From contig JACKOD010000004.1 in NCBI GenBank assembly GCA_024234505.1, positions 310,001-374,000 of the forward strand: DNA of 64,000 nucleotides. The letters run 5' to 3'. Below are positions 44,342-53,680 of the stretch, piece by piece; position 1 is the stretch's first letter; each line of letters begins with the position of its first letter. The notes beneath the pieces are model-generated. The model did not search any database, had not been told where the DNA came from, and worked only from the letters and a program-made list of their open reading frames with translations. This DNA comes from Hahellaceae bacterium (GTDB lineage Bacteria > Pseudomonadota > Gammaproteobacteria > Pseudomonadales > Oleiphilaceae). A program made the position numbers and the translations under genes.

Positions 44342-45694
44342 TCAGCTATCCCGTAGATTTTTCATCAGCAGCCCAAACTCCATACCTTCACCTGGTGCGA
44401 AGGGAAGGGCAATTCTTACCTCGTGCCCCGAGCCAGGGGCAACATCAACCGCCCGACCATGGCGATTTTCCATATCGCACATATCAAATGTGAAGTTGCC
44501 ATGAGGGGTCATCAGTTCAATGGAGTCACCTTTGGCAAATTTGTTCTTCACATCCACCGTAATCACATTTGATTGCGTATCATATTGGGTGATTTCGCCA
44601 ACAAACTGCTGCGATCCGTTCAGGGAGTTACCGTTTTCGTAGTTCTGATATTCGTCGTGTACATGGCGGCGGTAGAAGCCTTCTGTGTAACCTCGCTGGG
44701 CCAGTTTTTCCAGCGCATCCATGAGTGACATGTCGAAGGGCTTGCCTGCCGCAGCATCATCAATGGCCTTGCGATATACCTGAGTGGTTCGGGCAACATA
44801 GTAATGTGACTTGGTGCGACCTTCGATTTTTAGCGAGTGTACACCCATTTCGGCGAACCGCCAGACATGCTGAACGGCTCTTAAATCTTTGGAATTCATG
44901 ATATAGGTGCCGTGCTCGTCTTCATAAGCCGGCATCAGACGGTCTGGATTTGTCGCTTCCTGAATCATGAATATGCGATCGGTAGTGTCGCCTTCGCCCA
45001 AGGTAGAGGCCGACGTTTCGGGTTCCCATGTTTGTGCCGGATTGGCCATCACGATATTACCGGCTTCGTCTTCTTTTGCTTCGTGCGCCTGATACTTCCA
45101 ACGACAGGCGTTGGTGCAGGTGCCCTGATTCGGATCCCGATGATTCATGTAACCCGACAGCAGACAGCGCCCGGAGTAGGCAATGCAAAGTGCGCCATGT
45201 ACAAAAACTTCCAGCTCCATTTCTGGGCATAACTGGCGAATTTCGGCGATTTCGTCCAGTGACAGCTCGCGCGACAGGATAACTCGCTCTATACCTTGTC
45301 TGGCCCAGAATTTGACCGCGGCAAAGTTAACGGCATTGGCCTGAACTGAAAGGTGAATGGGTGTGTCCGGCCATTTATCCTTCACCATCATGATCAACCC
45401 GGGATCGGACATGATCAGTGCATGCGGATTCATTTCGATAATGGGTTCTATATCATTCATGAAGGTTTTTACCTTCGCATTGTGTGGGGCAATGTTGGCC
45501 GCCACGTAGAACCTCTTGTTGTTTGCGCGAGCAAACTGAATCCCCTGATTGAGCCTGTCCAGATTAAAGTCATTTTCGCGAACGCGAAGGCTGTACCGAG
45601 GTTGTCCGGCATAGACCGCATCTGCGCCATAGGCATAGGCGTAGTGCATGTTTTTGAGCGTGCCGGCGGGAGACAATAATTCTGGTTTGAACAT
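44342..45694 (-). CDS. trhP: Peptidase U32-family tRNA hydroxylation protein TrhP
   Basis: A 450-residue protein close to E. coli YegQ/TrhP. PELLSPAGTLKNMHYAYAYGADAVYAGQ at the N terminus, ELEVFVHGALCIAYSGRCLLSGYM with the family signature, and TCTNACRW with the cysteines expected for the iron-sulfur cluster. It works in prephenate-dependent formation of 5-hydroxyuridine at tRNA wobble U34. Annotated elsewhere as collagenase-like peptidase, a misnomer. Confidence 0.92.
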   Translation of the reverse strand: MFKPELLSPAGTLKNMHYAYAYGADAVYAGQPRYSLRVRENDFNLDRLNQGIQFARANNKRFYVAANIAPHNAKVKTFMNDIEPIIEMNPHALIMSDPGLIMMVKDKWPDTPIHLSVQANAVNFAAVKFWARQGIERVILSRELSLDEIAEIRQLCPEMELEVFVHGALCIAYSGRCLLSGYMNHRDPNQGTCTNACRWKYQAHEAKEDEAGNIVMANPAQTWEPETSASTLGEGDTTDRIFMIQEATNPDRLMPAYEDEHGTYIMNSKDLRAVQHVWRFAEMGVHSLKIEGRTKSHYYVARTTQVYRKAIDDAAAGKPFDMSLMDALEKLAQRGYTEGFYRRHVHDEYQNYENGNSLNGSQQFVGEITQYDTQSNVITVDVKNKFAKGDSIELMTPHGNFTFDMCDMENRHGRAVDVAPGSGHEVRIALPFAPGEGMEFGLLMKNLRDS

Positions 45695-45830
45695 CTGATC
45701 ACCTGGAAAAACGCAGAGAAAATAAATCTGAAATGCCCCGCATGCAGGTGTTTCTCCAGCGGAAGCTATTAAGGGCGCGCATTATAGCATGCCGGGAAGC
45801 ACTGTGTGATGGTGGTTTTTTGTACGGGGT

Positions 45831-47126
45831 TTAATGCCCTGCGGCGCCTGAAATCAGCCAGGAAACCAAAAGGCCGGTACTCACCGCGGTCGACAGTGTT
45901 GCCCCAACACGCAGACCTAAACCTCGACCGCCGATGGAGATCGCCATGCCGGCTTTCACCAGGCTGTTTACAGAAGCCGCCAGAATAATGCCCAATACGG
46001 CGGTCTGAATACTGATCTCGCTCAAGCTGAGTCTCCCCAGGCTAAGACTAATGGCGTCGACATCGGACAATCCGGAAAATGCAGCCAACAAATAAACACC
46101 TGTTTGCCCGAGCCACTCCTGAAGCCAGTGAGAGAGCAGCATGATAAGCATTAATACAAAGCCGAAAAAAAGCGCTGAAGAAATCTCAAGCGGATTTTGC
46201 TTCAGCTCAGGTTGTTGTATCTGGTTATGTCGATGATGCATGTACCACATTCCCAGCGCGGGTAAGTACGTCAGCAAACTCATGGTGAGAATGGGGAGCC
46301 ATAAATGATGAGTCAGCGCAGGATTAATCACCGAGCATACAAGCAGTATCCGTGGAAACATGGTTCCACACGCGGCGAGAATACCGCTGGATAACATGGG
46401 AGAGAGTGACGGGTTATCTCGTGATAATCGCGAGAAGTGCAGGGTCAGGGCGGTGGATGAGCTGAGACCCGCAAATAAACTGGTGAAAATGATGCCCTTT
46501 TCCGCACCACCCAGCTTGACGGCAAAGTAGCCCGCGAAGGAGATACTGGCAATCAAGACCACCATCCACCAGGTTTCGTAAGGATTGATCGCGTTCCATG
46601 GCCCGAATCCCTGATTTGGCAAGAGGGGAAGCATTACCACAGAAATGAGCAGGAGTTTAAGCGCCGCGTCCAGTTCATGTTCCTGAAGTTTGTTTATAAA
46701 ACCGTGAATTTCGCTTTTATTATCCAGAATGATCGTAGTGATAACGGCGGCTACGGCGGCAAGCACGTGTTCGCCCATGACCGCCAAAGCCCCGAAACAA
46801 AAGGTGAGCAGCATTCCTGTGAGGGTCGTGATACTGATATTGGCGTAGCTTTTCTGGCTGGTAACGTAGCCAACGCAGCCAATAATGGTCAGGGCCAGCA
46901 GTCCTGCGCCAAGCATGACCGCACTGAAACGCTGGGCAAGTAACGCGCAGCATCCTCCATAAAGACTGATCAGCGCATGCGTCCGGATTCCTGCAATACG
47001 CTGACCGCTGGCTCGATCGCGAAGTACCCACCCACGTTGTGCTCCGATCAGCAGGCCCAGCAGCAGCGCGATAAACAGACCCACATAGGGGCCATTGTGT
47101 GTGTAGAGGTCGTTCAATGTCATCAT
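45831..47126 (-). CDS. MgtC/DUF4010-family membrane protein
   Basis: A 431-residue protein with 11-13 hydrophobic helices. The N-terminal third is MgtC/SapB-like (LFIALLLGLLIGAQRGW, GIRTHALISLYGGCCALL, VGYVTSQKSYANISITTLTG), and the rest DUF4010. The ATG pair at 47126/47123 overlaps the stop of the polyphosphate kinase-like gene, so translation is coupled. Function unknown; magnesium or phosphate homeostasis is only a guess from the MgtC link and its neighbour. Confidence 0.85.
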   Translation of the reverse strand: MMTLNDLYTHNGPYVGLFIALLLGLLIGAQRGWVLRDRASGQRIAGIRTHALISLYGGCCALLAQRFSAVMLGAGLLALTIIGCVGYVTSQKSYANISITTLTGMLLTFCFGALAVMGEHVLAAVAAVITTIILDNKSEIHGFINKLQEHELDAALKLLLISVVMLPLLPNQGFGPWNAINPYETWWMVVLIASISFAGYFAVKLGGAEKGIIFTSLFAGLSSSTALTLHFSRLSRDNPSLSPMLSSGILAACGTMFPRILLVCSVINPALTHHLWLPILTMSLLTYLPALGMWYMHHRHNQIQQPELKQNPLEISSALFFGFVLMLIMLLSHWLQEWLGQTGVYLLAAFSGLSDVDAISLSLGRLSLSEISIQTAVLGIILAASVNSLVKAGMAISIGGRGLGLRVGATLSTAVSTGLLVSWLISGAAGH

Positions 47127-48649
47127 GAGTTACTTGATTTCTTCCTGTCTTCCGGTGGTGTCAATGAGGCTTCCAATTGTTCGCACAGTGTCTTTAAAAC
47201 GCAAAGTCGGGCATAGCGTTTGCTATTCGCTGGAACCAGATTCCATGGGGCGTAGTCCGTGCTTGTACGAATCACCATATCGTTAACCGCCGCCTCGTAG
47301 GCTGACCATTTATCTCGATTGCGCCAGTCCTCATCCGTAATTTTATGACGCTTATAGGGGATGTGTTCCCGCTCTTTAAATCGACGTAGTTGTTCGTCGG
47401 GATCAATATGCAACCAGAATTTCACGACCAGAATGCCATGCTCACATAGTTGCTCTTCAAAATCATTTATTTCCCGGTAAGCTCGCTGCCATTCAAAGTC
47501 TTTGGCGAAACCTTCGACACGCTCTACCAGTACTCGACCATACCAGCTCCGGTCGTAAATTGTTACATGACCGGCACGAGGTATATGGCGCCAAAATCGC
47601 CAAAGGTAATGATGGGACTTTTCTTCATCGGTCGGCGCCGCAATAGAGATCACCTGAGATATTCGTGCATCTACTGCCTGAGTAATGCGGCGGATAGCAC
47701 CTCCTTTGCCTGCCGCATCCCAGCCTTCGAAAACTACTACAACAGAGCGCTTCTGGTGATAGGCTTTCCAGCTTAGTTGATTCAGTTTTTGTTGCAGTTT
47801 GACGAGTTCCTTTTGATAAGTTGTCTTGCTGATATCGGTAGAGAGGTCGAGGCCATCCAGTACCGTCAGCACATTATCTGGCGCTTCCAGAAACGGCTCA
47901 ATGTCGGCCTGCGTGAGTGCTTTCAGGGGTTGCACCGGGCCGCTTTTCAGGCGCTGGGAGATGGAAGAAAGAAGATGTTGGGCAATGGTCAAATGGCGAT
48001 AGCGAGCATTTTCTGCCTCAATTATTTGCCACGGGGTAATTGCATAGTCTGTGAGGCGAATCGCTCGCTCTGCAAACTTTTTATATTGCGAATAGGATTC
48101 CAGAAGTTTCTTGTCGTGTTTGGATACCTGCCAGCGTTGCACAGGGTGTTTTTCCAGCTTTTTGAATCGCTTGGTTTGTTCTGATTTAGAAATGTGCAGC
48201 CAGTATTTCAGTATCAGTGCGCCATTCATTGCGAGCGTATTTTCCAGCAGGTGAATGCGTTTCATATGCCGATCAAAAGAAGTATCGTCAATTTGACCGA
48301 ATACGCCCTGAATTAAGCTACCGCTGTACCAGGCACCGGTCATCACCGCGATTCGGCCTTTGGAAGGAAGCGTTCGCCAATATCGCCAGAAGCGCGGGCG
48401 TTCTGCTTCTTCGTCAGATTTTGCACCAAAGGCATGCACTGACAGACCTCGGGTATCCAGCCACTCATTCAGCGTATTGATCACTTCGCCCTTGCTGACA
48501 TTATCTACCCCCTCAATAATAATGATGACAGGGAAGTCGGCCGACGTCAGAGCAAACTGAGCCTCAAGCAATTTTTTACGTAGCCTTGGTAAGGCTTTTT
48601 CGTAGTCTTCTTTGCTTATTTTTCGGCCCAATTCGGCGGCTTCAAACAT
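47123..48649 (-). CDS. pap: Polyphosphate:AMP phosphotransferase (double PPK2)
   Basis: A 508-residue protein with two PPK2 domains. The C-terminal one is intact (Walker A FEGWDAAGKGGAIRRI, lid SWYGRVLVERVEGFA, WLHIDPDEQLRRF). The N-terminal one has a degraded Walker A (EGVDNVSKGEVINTL) and is probably structural. This is the class-II PPK2/Pap architecture, which makes ADP from AMP and polyphosphate. It overlaps the next membrane-protein gene by 4 bp. Confidence 0.92.
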   Translation of the reverse strand: MFEAAELGRKISKEDYEKALPRLRKKLLEAQFALTSADFPVIIIIEGVDNVSKGEVINTLNEWLDTRGLSVHAFGAKSDEEAERPRFWRYWRTLPSKGRIAVMTGAWYSGSLIQGVFGQIDDTSFDRHMKRIHLLENTLAMNGALILKYWLHISKSEQTKRFKKLEKHPVQRWQVSKHDKKLLESYSQYKKFAERAIRLTDYAITPWQIIEAENARYRHLTIAQHLLSSISQRLKSGPVQPLKALTQADIEPFLEAPDNVLTVLDGLDLSTDISKTTYQKELVKLQQKLNQLSWKAYHQKRSVVVVFEGWDAAGKGGAIRRITQAVDARISQVISIAAPTDEEKSHHYLWRFWRHIPRAGHVTIYDRSWYGRVLVERVEGFAKDFEWQRAYREINDFEEQLCEHGILVVKFWLHIDPDEQLRRFKEREHIPYKRHKITDEDWRNRDKWSAYEAAVNDMVIRTSTDYAPWNLVPANSKRYARLCVLKTLCEQLEASLTPPEDRKKSSNS

Positions 48650-48934
48650 GAGGAAACCCTTCTATTTAATGTATGACAAGGTTTAAGTTTCGTTCAGGTT
48701 TTGTTTTTGACCAGTCGTGTTTGCGGTATTTTGAAACTCCCGTGAAATTAATGCACAAAAAGACGTTTTATGATTGGCCTTTAGTATGAATATTCTAAAA
48801 ATAGTCTGTAGTCTGGGTTCGTGTTTTAGATGGAGGATCTTTATCCTCTAACCTCAATCAAGTGTTGCGTGAACTTAAGTAAGTTTTGAACTTCAGCGTT
48901 CAGCAAACACCTTACTACTCTATGGAGAGAAGAC

Positions 48935-49297
48935 ATGGGCAAGTTGAAAACTTTGCAAACTCAGGTTCAGGAAGCGATTGAAAAAGGTATTGCGACTGTT
49001 GAAGAGCAGCACAAAGCCATCGCAAACAAATCTTTCGACTACGTTGAGAAAGTTGAAGCTGAAGCAAAAAGCTACAGCGTAAAAACTCTGCGTGATCTGC
49101 ACAACGACACAGTTAACGGTTTGTACGAAGCTGTTCGCGCTTTCAACAAGCGTCTGGGCGAAGTAACCGGTGACCTGCTGGCTAAAGTTGAGAAAGAAGA
49201 AGTTGCGGCCGAAGCAGAAGCTAAGCCAGCAGCTAAGAAAGCGGCTAAAAAGCCTGTGGCCAAGAAAGAAGAAGCAGAAGCTGAAGCAACTGCATAA
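48935..49297 (+). CDS. Phasin/AlgP-like coiled-coil protein with Lys/Ala tail
   Basis: A 120-residue protein: residues 1-85 are amphipathic helices without Cys or Trp; the tail is Ala/Lys/Glu rich (PAAKKAAKKPVAKKEE), as in AlgP, PhaF and histone H1-like proteins. GGAGAGAAGAC precedes the ATG and a strong terminator follows, signs of high expression. The N-terminal part has phasin-like character, but no PHA synthase is nearby. It could be granule-associated or nucleoid-associated. Confidence 0.6.
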   Translation: MGKLKTLQTQVQEAIEKGIATVEEQHKAIANKSFDYVEKVEAEAKSYSVKTLRDLHNDTVNGLYEAVRAFNKRLGEVTGDLLAKVEKEEVAAEAEAKPAAKKAAKKPVAKKEEAEAEATA

Positions 49298-49350
49298 TTT
49301 TGCCTTGCCCGTAATTGCAGATTCTCAGGCCAGATTTATCTGCAATGTGA

Positions 49351-49378
49351 AAAAGAGAGCGTAAGCTCTCTTTTTTTT
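49351..49378. terminator. Bidirectional intrinsic terminator
   Basis: Six-base stem GAGAGC / GCTCTC with GTAA loop, A4 before and T8 after, so it can stop transcription from both sides. Confidence 0.85.
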
Positions 49379-49425
49379 CAGGCATACAGCGAGTGCCTCG
49401 ATTTAAAACAAGGACTCACTGTTGT

Positions 49426-49510
49426 CTTGGTCAAGGTATTGGCTTGGTCAAGGTATTGGCTTGGTCAATGTGTTGTCTTGGTCAAGGTATTGTCGTGGCT
49501 AAGGTGTTGG
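49426..49510. repeat. Five tandem 17-bp repeats at a gene 3' end
   Basis: Five contiguous units, CTTGGTCAAGGTATTGG in copies 1 and 2; copies 3-5 differ at two to five positions. The last unit contains the stop codon and final codons of the DUF4124-like gene, which is read on the minus strand; the others lie just beyond it. Confidence 0.93.
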
Positions 49511-50170
49511 CACCTTGTAGCCAGAAGGTGTTGCTTCTGGGGCTGGCGTGATGGTGTCCTTTTTCCCTGTCAGATGCTCTAGTCGCTGAATCGTTTTTAC
49601 GAATGTTTGTTTTGTACTGATAATATCTTTTTCGTGCAGCTGAATATCCATTTCGATTTTGCCAACTTCTGTTTTTAGCAAAGTAATGCTATTTACCAGT
49701 GCTTCAGGTATTACCTTACCTCCGCGTTCGAAATTTGCCGCTTTGCTTTGATTTTCCTGTATTTGGGATTCAAGGCTGGCGATTTTTGTTTGCTTTAATT
49801 TGATAGCGGCTTCAAGATCCTGAACTTTTCTATCGCGAATACGAGCGGCTTCGTTGGGGTGGCTGTAAAGTCGTAACAGGTCTTCGTCTGCTTTGCGCTG
49901 ACGCTCTTCATCCTCTTTACGCTTTTGCTCAGCGGCAATTCGAGCATCTCTTTCCTTTATTTCCTGAGGGGTCAGCGCGGGCGCTACTTTTTCAAGTACT
50001 CTGCCGTTACTACCAATAACTTCATAACCATTTCCCACCAAATGAGGAGGAATGGTGCGGCCTAAGACCGTAACGCCGTTTTCATCCTTGTATCGGTAGT
50101 AATTTGCTGCCAGAGCGGAGTCCGTGGCAAATATAAGGATGAGGCCTGTAACTAGGAGAAATTTGTTCAT
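49499..50170 (-). CDS. DUF4124-like exported coiled-coil protein
   Basis: 223 residues. Signal peptide KFLLVTGLILIFATDSALAA, then NYYRYKDENGVTVLGRTIPP, which resembles the DUF4124 repeat unit, then a long charged coiled coil (RIAAEQKRKEDEERQRK, LKQTKIASLESQIQENQSK). The C terminus is Pro/Thr rich (APEATPSGYKVPTP) and ends inside the 17-bp repeat. Probably periplasmic. Function unknown. Confidence 0.8.
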   Translation of the reverse strand: MNKFLLVTGLILIFATDSALAANYYRYKDENGVTVLGRTIPPHLVGNGYEVIGSNGRVLEKVAPALTPQEIKERDARIAAEQKRKEDEERQRKADEDLLRLYSHPNEAARIRDRKVQDLEAAIKLKQTKIASLESQIQENQSKAANFERGGKVIPEALVNSITLLKTEVGKIEMDIQLHEKDIISTKQTFVKTIQRLEHLTGKKDTITPAPEATPSGYKVPTP

Positions 50171-50304
50171 TCGGTTAGATTAGCGCGTGTGATGATGTTT
50201 GCATGCCAGGTACGGTAAGTTTCGTTACCCGGCGAGATACCTTTTAGAATAGCAACAAGTTTACTATTCCTTCCTATTTAAATCACTTGGATGATCAATT
50301 TACG

Positions 50305-51075
50305 ATGTTGGATGTCATTTTCGAGCAGGTCATGCTGTTTTCCATTTCGATCGTCGCCAATGGATTAAGTGCGTTAGCCGGTGGGGGTGCCGGGTTACTG
50401 CAATTGCCTGCGCTGCTGTTTCTTGGATTGGTATTTTCAACGGCATTGGCTACGCATAAGATTGCCAGCGTCGCCTTGGGGGTGGGGGCTACGCTCCGCC
50501 ATATGAAGGAAAAGCGCATTAACATGCGTTTCGCTGCCTTTGTTTTACTTTCCGGACTGCCGGGGGTTGTGGTGGGCGCCATGGTGATTCTGACGATTCC
50601 AGATGCGATTGCCAAAACAGTCCTGGGGGTGTTTACCACAGGATTAGGCGTGTACTCGTGGCTTAGTCCGGATCTGGGTATGGTTCGCCGGGATCGTCAT
50701 TTGTCGCGCAAAGGCTGGCTCATCGGAGCGATAGGGTTGTTTTCGATTGGGTTTCTGAATGGTTCTATCACCTCCGGAACGGGCTTGTTTGTTACGTTGT
50801 GGCTTGTATTGTGGTTTGGTCTGGATTATCAGCGTGCGGTGACCTATACGTTGATTCTTGTCGGGCTGTTCTGGAATGGTTTGGGGGCGTTAACGCTTGC
50901 GTTTCAGACCACGGTTAAGTGGGAGTGGTTACCTGCGCTTATTTTAGGGGCATTGGCAGGTGGTTATCTGGGGGCGCATCTTTCTATTGCGAAAGGAAAT
51001 AAACTGGTCAAACGGGCTTTTGAACTGGTGACGGTTGCGGTGGGATGCTCACTTATTGTACATGGGCTGTTGTAG
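50305..51075 (+). CDS. TauE/SafE-family (TSUP) membrane permease
   Basis: About 256 residues from ATG 50305 (TTG 50287 also opens the frame). Seven to eight hydrophobic helices and the family's repeated half-motifs: NGLSALAGGGAGLLQLPALL near the N terminus and NGSITSGTGLFVTLWLV in the second half. Family members move sulfite, sulfoacetate or other anions; the substrate here is unknown. Convergent with pyrE. Confidence 0.87.
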   Translation: MLDVIFEQVMLFSISIVANGLSALAGGGAGLLQLPALLFLGLVFSTALATHKIASVALGVGATLRHMKEKRINMRFAAFVLLSGLPGVVVGAMVILTIPDAIAKTVLGVFTTGLGVYSWLSPDLGMVRRDRHLSRKGWLIGAIGLFSIGFLNGSITSGTGLFVTLWLVLWFGLDYQRAVTYTLILVGLFWNGLGALTLAFQTTVKWEWLPALILGALAGGYLGAHLSIAKGNKLVKRAFELVTVAVGCSLIVHGLL

Positions 51076-51088
51076 TGTCTGTCTTAGT

Positions 51089-51120
51089 CGGTAGGCGACC
51101 CATGCCGGGTACGCCTACCG
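51089..51120. terminator. Hairpin between convergent tauE-like and pyrE genes
   Basis: Stem CGGTAGGCG / CGCCTACCG extended inwards by ACCC/GGGT with one bulge. No T run on either strand, so termination is only assumed from position. Confidence 0.4.
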
Positions 51121-51179
51121 ATCCCGTGATCCGCAAATTAGTGCTTGGGTTTTACGTTCACTGGCAGATCCGCCCCTGT

Positions 51180-51827
51180 CTAGAGTTCGACACCATACTG
51201 CGAGCGATAGGCCGCAACCTTATCGGTGTATGCGGCGAGTGTCGGATGATCTTTAATAAAATCCAATACCTGATTCAGATTCACAATGCTGACCACGGGA
51301 ATATCAAATTCTTTTTCCACCTCTTGTATCGCTGATAGCTCACCCTGACCTTTCTCTTGCCGGTTAAGCGCGATAAGTACGCCCGCAGGCTCTGCACCCG
51401 CGGCCTTAATGATCTGAATTACTTCCCGAATTGCCGTTCCTGCTGTGATGACATCATCTATAATCATGATTCGGCCTTTCAGTTCTGCGCCGACGATGCT
51501 GCCCCCTTCGCCATGATCTTTAGCTTCTTTGCGATTAAATGCATAGGGCGTGTTAATGTCATAGAATTCCGACAGGCATACGGCGGTTGCTGCGGCCAGA
51601 GGTATGCCTTTGTATGCAGGGCCAAATAAAACATCGAAAGAAATACCGCTCTGCTGTAACGCTGCCGCGTAGCAGCGGCCGAGCGTAGCCAGCGCTTTGC
51701 CTTGATTAAACAGGCCGGCATTAAAAAAATAGGGGCTGGTTCTACCTGATTTTAAGGTGAACTCACCAAAACGAAGGGCATTTTGGGCAATCGCAAATTC
51801 AATAAAATCGCGTTGATATTTCTGCAT
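51180..51827 (-). CDS. pyrE: Orotate phosphoribosyltransferase PyrE
   Basis: 215 residues from ATG 51827 (MQKYQRDFIEFAI); open frame upstream overlaps the crc promoter and is not coding. PRPP motif IMIIDDVITAGTAIRE, plus GRTSPYFFNAG and FGPAYKGIPLA. It makes OMP in pyrimidine synthesis. Divergent from crc with 79 bp between starts, as in Pseudomonas. Confidence 0.96.
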   Translation of the reverse strand: MQKYQRDFIEFAIAQNALRFGEFTLKSGRTSPYFFNAGLFNQGKALATLGRCYAAALQQSGISFDVLFGPAYKGIPLAAATAVCLSEFYDINTPYAFNRKEAKDHGEGGSIVGAELKGRIMIIDDVITAGTAIREVIQIIKAAGAEPAGVLIALNRQEKGQGELSAIQEVEKEFDIPVVSIVNLNQVLDFIKDHPTLAAYTDKVAAYRSQYGVEL

Positions 51828-51906
51828 TGGCAATCTCGTTGTAATGAATTCTTTTTCATAAAATGTGAATTCGGTATCATACACGCAAACGAAGCAAGGG
51901 GCATCT

Positions 51907-52683
51907 ATGAAGGTAGTAACGATCAGTGTCAACGGCCTCAGGCAAGCGGCGGATAACGGCTTTTTTGACTGGATGGTCAAACAGAATGCCGACGTGGTTT
52001 GTGTTCAGGATATCAGAGGGCGAATTTGGGAGTTTGATGATGAGCGATATCATCCTCCCGGTTACGAAGCATTTTTCATTGACGCCGAGAATGAGCAAGA
52101 TGGCGGTGTCTGTATTTATAGTCGCCATTTTCCCAAGGCGATCATGTATGGCTTTGCGTTTGAGCCTGCCGACAGGGAAGGGCGGTTTATTCAGGCCGAT
52201 TTCGACAATGTCAGCGTGGCTTCTATTTTATTGCCCTGTGCCTTGGGTGAGCCAGGTAAGCAGAAGCAAAAAGATGACTTTATGAATGCGTTTATGGCGC
52301 ATTTGCAAAAAACACTGCGCAAACGACGCCAGTTTATTTTTTGTGGAAACTTCCAGACAGCGCATTTAGTGACGGATGCGAGTAGTCGCTATCATAAAAT
52401 GGAAGTTTCAGGTTTTCTTCCTCAGGAGCGGGGCTGGTTTGACGAAGTGTTTGAGTCGTTGGATTACGTCGATGCATTTCGGGAAATTAACAAAGACAAA
52501 AATCAGTACACCTGGTATCCGGAGTGGGCTAAAGGCTGGCGGAAACAATCTGGGTGGCGTACCGACTATCAGATTGCGACTCCTGGAATTCGGGGGAAAA
52601 TCCTGTCAGGGCATATTGATGGGCAAACCCGCTTTTCAGATCACGCGCCACTGATTATGGATTACGATATTGTCGTGCCTTAG
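51907..52683 (+). CDS. crc: Catabolite repression control protein Crc
   Basis: 258 residues from ATG 51907 after AAGGGGCATCT. It has the exonuclease III/AP-endonuclease fold (N-terminal VTISVNGLRQAAD, C-terminal GWRTDYQI and FSDHAPLIMDYD), but key catalytic positions are changed: Glu to Asp in CVQDIRG, and the GDFN loop is CGNFQT. Pseudomonas Crc shows the same kind of losses, and the stretch FEPADREGRFIQADFDNVS is close to it. Crc has no nuclease activity; with Hfq it blocks translation of catabolic mRNAs. Flanked by pyrE and rph exactly as in Pseudomonas. Confidence 0.9.
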   Translation: MKVVTISVNGLRQAADNGFFDWMVKQNADVVCVQDIRGRIWEFDDERYHPPGYEAFFIDAENEQDGGVCIYSRHFPKAIMYGFAFEPADREGRFIQADFDNVSVASILLPCALGEPGKQKQKDDFMNAFMAHLQKTLRKRRQFIFCGNFQTAHLVTDASSRYHKMEVSGFLPQERGWFDEVFESLDYVDAFREINKDKNQYTWYPEWAKGWRKQSGWRTDYQIATPGIRGKILSGHIDGQTRFSDHAPLIMDYDIVVP

Positions 52684-52710
52684 GTAATGAGCATATTTTA
52701 ATGTCGATCA

Positions 52711-52745
52711 AGAAAATCAGTAAGGGCAGAATGCCGCCCTTACTG
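52711..52745 (-). terminator. Terminator between crc and rph
   Basis: Ten-base stem CAGTAAGGGC / GCCCTTACTG; on the minus strand ATTTTCTT follows, fitting termination of rph. It may also slow crc transcripts. Confidence 0.72.
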
Positions 52746-52759
52746 TCGAGGAGGGTGCT

Positions 52760-53482
52760 TTAGACGGCTTCTGTCAGCGCCGCCTTTTGCAGCTCAAACA
52801 GTTCCTGAATACCTTGACGCGCCAAGTCCAGCATGGCGTCGAATTCTTCCCGGCCAAAGGCCGCGCCTTCTGCCGTGCCCTGAACTTCGATAAAACCGCC
52901 TTTGTCGGTCATTACCACGTTCATATCGGTTTCTGCAGCAGAATCTTCCGGGTAATCCAGATCGAGCACCGGAACCCCTTCATAAATACCTACCGATACC
53001 GCACCAATCATTTGTACCAGCGGGCTTTTTGCCAGCTGCTTTTTGGCAACCAGTTTGTTCAGTGCGTCAGCAAGGGCAACGCAACCGCCGGTAATGGATG
53101 CTGTGCGGGTGCCACCGTCAGCCTGAATGACATCACAATCAATGTAAATGGTCCGTTCGCCCAGTGCGCTCAGGTCTACGGCCGCACGTAGAGAGCGACC
53201 GATGAGGCGTTGGATTTCTACCGTACGCCCTCCTTGTTTGCCTCGAGCGGCTTCTCTGTCCATTCTGTTACCGGTTGAGCGCGGCAACATGCCATATTCA
53301 GCCGTAATCCAGCCTTGACCTGAGCCCCTGAGAAAACGAGGCACCCCTTCGTCGATAGAGGCAGTACAGATGACTTTTGTGTCGCCAAACTCTACCAATA
53401 CCGAGCCTTCGGCGTGTTTGGTATAGTTGCGTGTCAGGCGGATTGGACGAAGTTGCTCGGGTAAGCGGCCGCTCGGTCTCAT
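52760..53482 (-). CDS. rph: Ribonuclease PH
   Basis: 240 residues. MRPSGRLPEQLRPIRLTRNY at the N terminus, RGSGQGWITAEYGMLPRST, TRTASITGGCVALADAL and LDLDYPEDSAAETDMNVVM are RNase PH signatures, with the phosphate-binding Arg residues and the Asp pair present. It trims tRNA 3' ends phosphorolytically. AAAGGAAATAGC precedes the ATG. Confidence 0.97.
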   Translation of the reverse strand: MRPSGRLPEQLRPIRLTRNYTKHAEGSVLVEFGDTKVICTASIDEGVPRFLRGSGQGWITAEYGMLPRSTGNRMDREAARGKQGGRTVEIQRLIGRSLRAAVDLSALGERTIYIDCDVIQADGGTRTASITGGCVALADALNKLVAKKQLAKSPLVQMIGAVSVGIYEGVPVLDLDYPEDSAAETDMNVVMTDKGGFIEVQGTAEGAAFGREEFDAMLDLARQGIQELFELQKAALTEAV

Positions 53483-53680
53483 GCTATTTCCTTTAAAGTA
53501 AAAATGGAGGGCAGGGATTGTAGCCTTTTACATCCGGTACGCACACCCCGGGTAGCAGTCTGTAATCTGCCTGCACAGATGTTCCACATTATCTTTCTTG
53601 GCAAATAGGCGCTAGAATATAAAGGCTTAAGGTAAACTAAACTAGTTGATCAGATTTATCAGATATTTGGAGAAAATTGG

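Noticed and set aside
51907..52683. Active exonuclease III
   Set aside because: Catalytic GDFN and Glu are replaced, and gene order matches crc.
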